Source of the DNA: Saccoglossus kowalevskii
Taxonomy: Eukaryota; Hemichordata; Enteropneusta; Harrimaniidae
DNA length: 45,743 nt
Assembly (NCBI RefSeq): GCF_000003605.2
Contig: NW_003137823.1
Span: 776,044-821,786, forward strand
Reading direction: 5' to 3'
Shown here: positions 45,445 to 45,743 of the stretch, piece by piece
Position numbering within the stretch: position 1 is the stretch's first letter
Layout: every line of letters starts with the position of its first letter
The notes under the pieces: model-generated
Told to the model about the DNA's origin: nothing
Databases searched by the model: none
The model's input: the letters and a program-made list of their open reading frames with translations, nothing else
Translations under genes and position numbers: made by a program

Positions 45445-45743
45445 AATGTGACGAGGTCTGTGATCAAAGTATATCCCAGCTTGAAATTCACACAGCTATA
45501 AATAGCCTAAAAAATGGTAAGTCTCCAGGTGTAGATTAATGAAATGATAAAGGCAGGCAGACACATACTAATCAGTCCATTACAAAAGCTATTCAATTTA
45601 ATTCTAACTACTGGCCATTTTCCAGATTGCTGGAATCTAGGTATAATAACACCCATATTTAAAAAAGGAGATAAATGTGACCCCGGAAACTACAGGGGAA
45701 TAACTTTAATTAATACATTAAGCAAGCTTTTCACTGCAATTTT
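45445..45743 (+). pseudogene. Broken LINE reverse transcriptase fragment, running off the window
   Basis: Two overlapping frames give reverse transcriptase sequence of a non-LTR retrotransposon. The first has SQLEIHTAINSLKNGKSPGVD and then stops at TAA (45557). The second, shifted, has NEMIKAGRHILISPLQKLFN, then GHFPDCWNLGIITPIFKKGD and DPGNYRGITLINTLSKLFTA, and continues past the right edge. The break between VD and NEM looks like a small deletion. The clade is not assigned. The element lies upstream of the MOSPD2 promoter, on the opposite strand. Confidence 0.85.

Overview
This is an AT-rich, intron-rich animal nuclear sequence with one 50-N assembly gap. It holds parts of two genes conserved across animals, arranged tail to tail. 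The kinds of dispersed repeats, the frequent ACATGTA-type words and the protein divergence suggest a marine invertebrate, perhaps a non-vertebrate deuterostome such as a hemichordate or lancelet. That assignment is an inference; the sequence alone does not fix the taxon.

Left part, plus strand: the last two coding exons of a KIDINS220/ARMS homologue (12861-13087 and 14032-16281) encode the Gly/Ser-rich linker, the SAM-like domain and a long disordered tail. The ankyrin repeats and KAP NTPase domain should lie to the left of base 1. Bases 1-12860 contain no credible exon and are probably mostly intron, but they carry a hairpin-ended modular repeat (3716-4790) and an 18-copy 40-bp minisatellite (9614-10338).

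Middle, 16282-27777: the KIDINS220 3'UTR of unknown length, then intergenic DNA. It contains a TIR element flanked by direct repeats, a short MITE, a 34-bp minisatellite, an inverted-repeat element, a tandem-monomer repeat that ends at the N gap, and a LINE-like 3' tail.

Right part, minus strand: a complete MOSPD2 homologue. Sixteen coding exons from 45196 down to 27778 join with GT-AG junctions and compatible phases into a 584-residue protein with a CRAL-TRIO domain, an acidic linker, an MSP domain, a coiled coil and a C-terminal membrane anchor. Its introns hold much of the repeat content: a 20-copy 38-bp minisatellite, nested transposable elements, three MITE families, a monomer array rich in octamer words and a 60-bp tandem duplication that copies a splice donor. 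The right edge runs into a broken LINE reverse transcriptase fragment.

The two proteins have no known shared pathway. KIDINS220 is a plasma-membrane scaffold for neurotrophin-type receptors and MOSPD2 is an ER contact-site tether. No prokaryotic-style operon, CRISPR array, tRNA or rRNA was seen. The most unusual content is the set of modular, hairpin-capped and nested mobile elements and their closeness to MOSPD2 splice sites.
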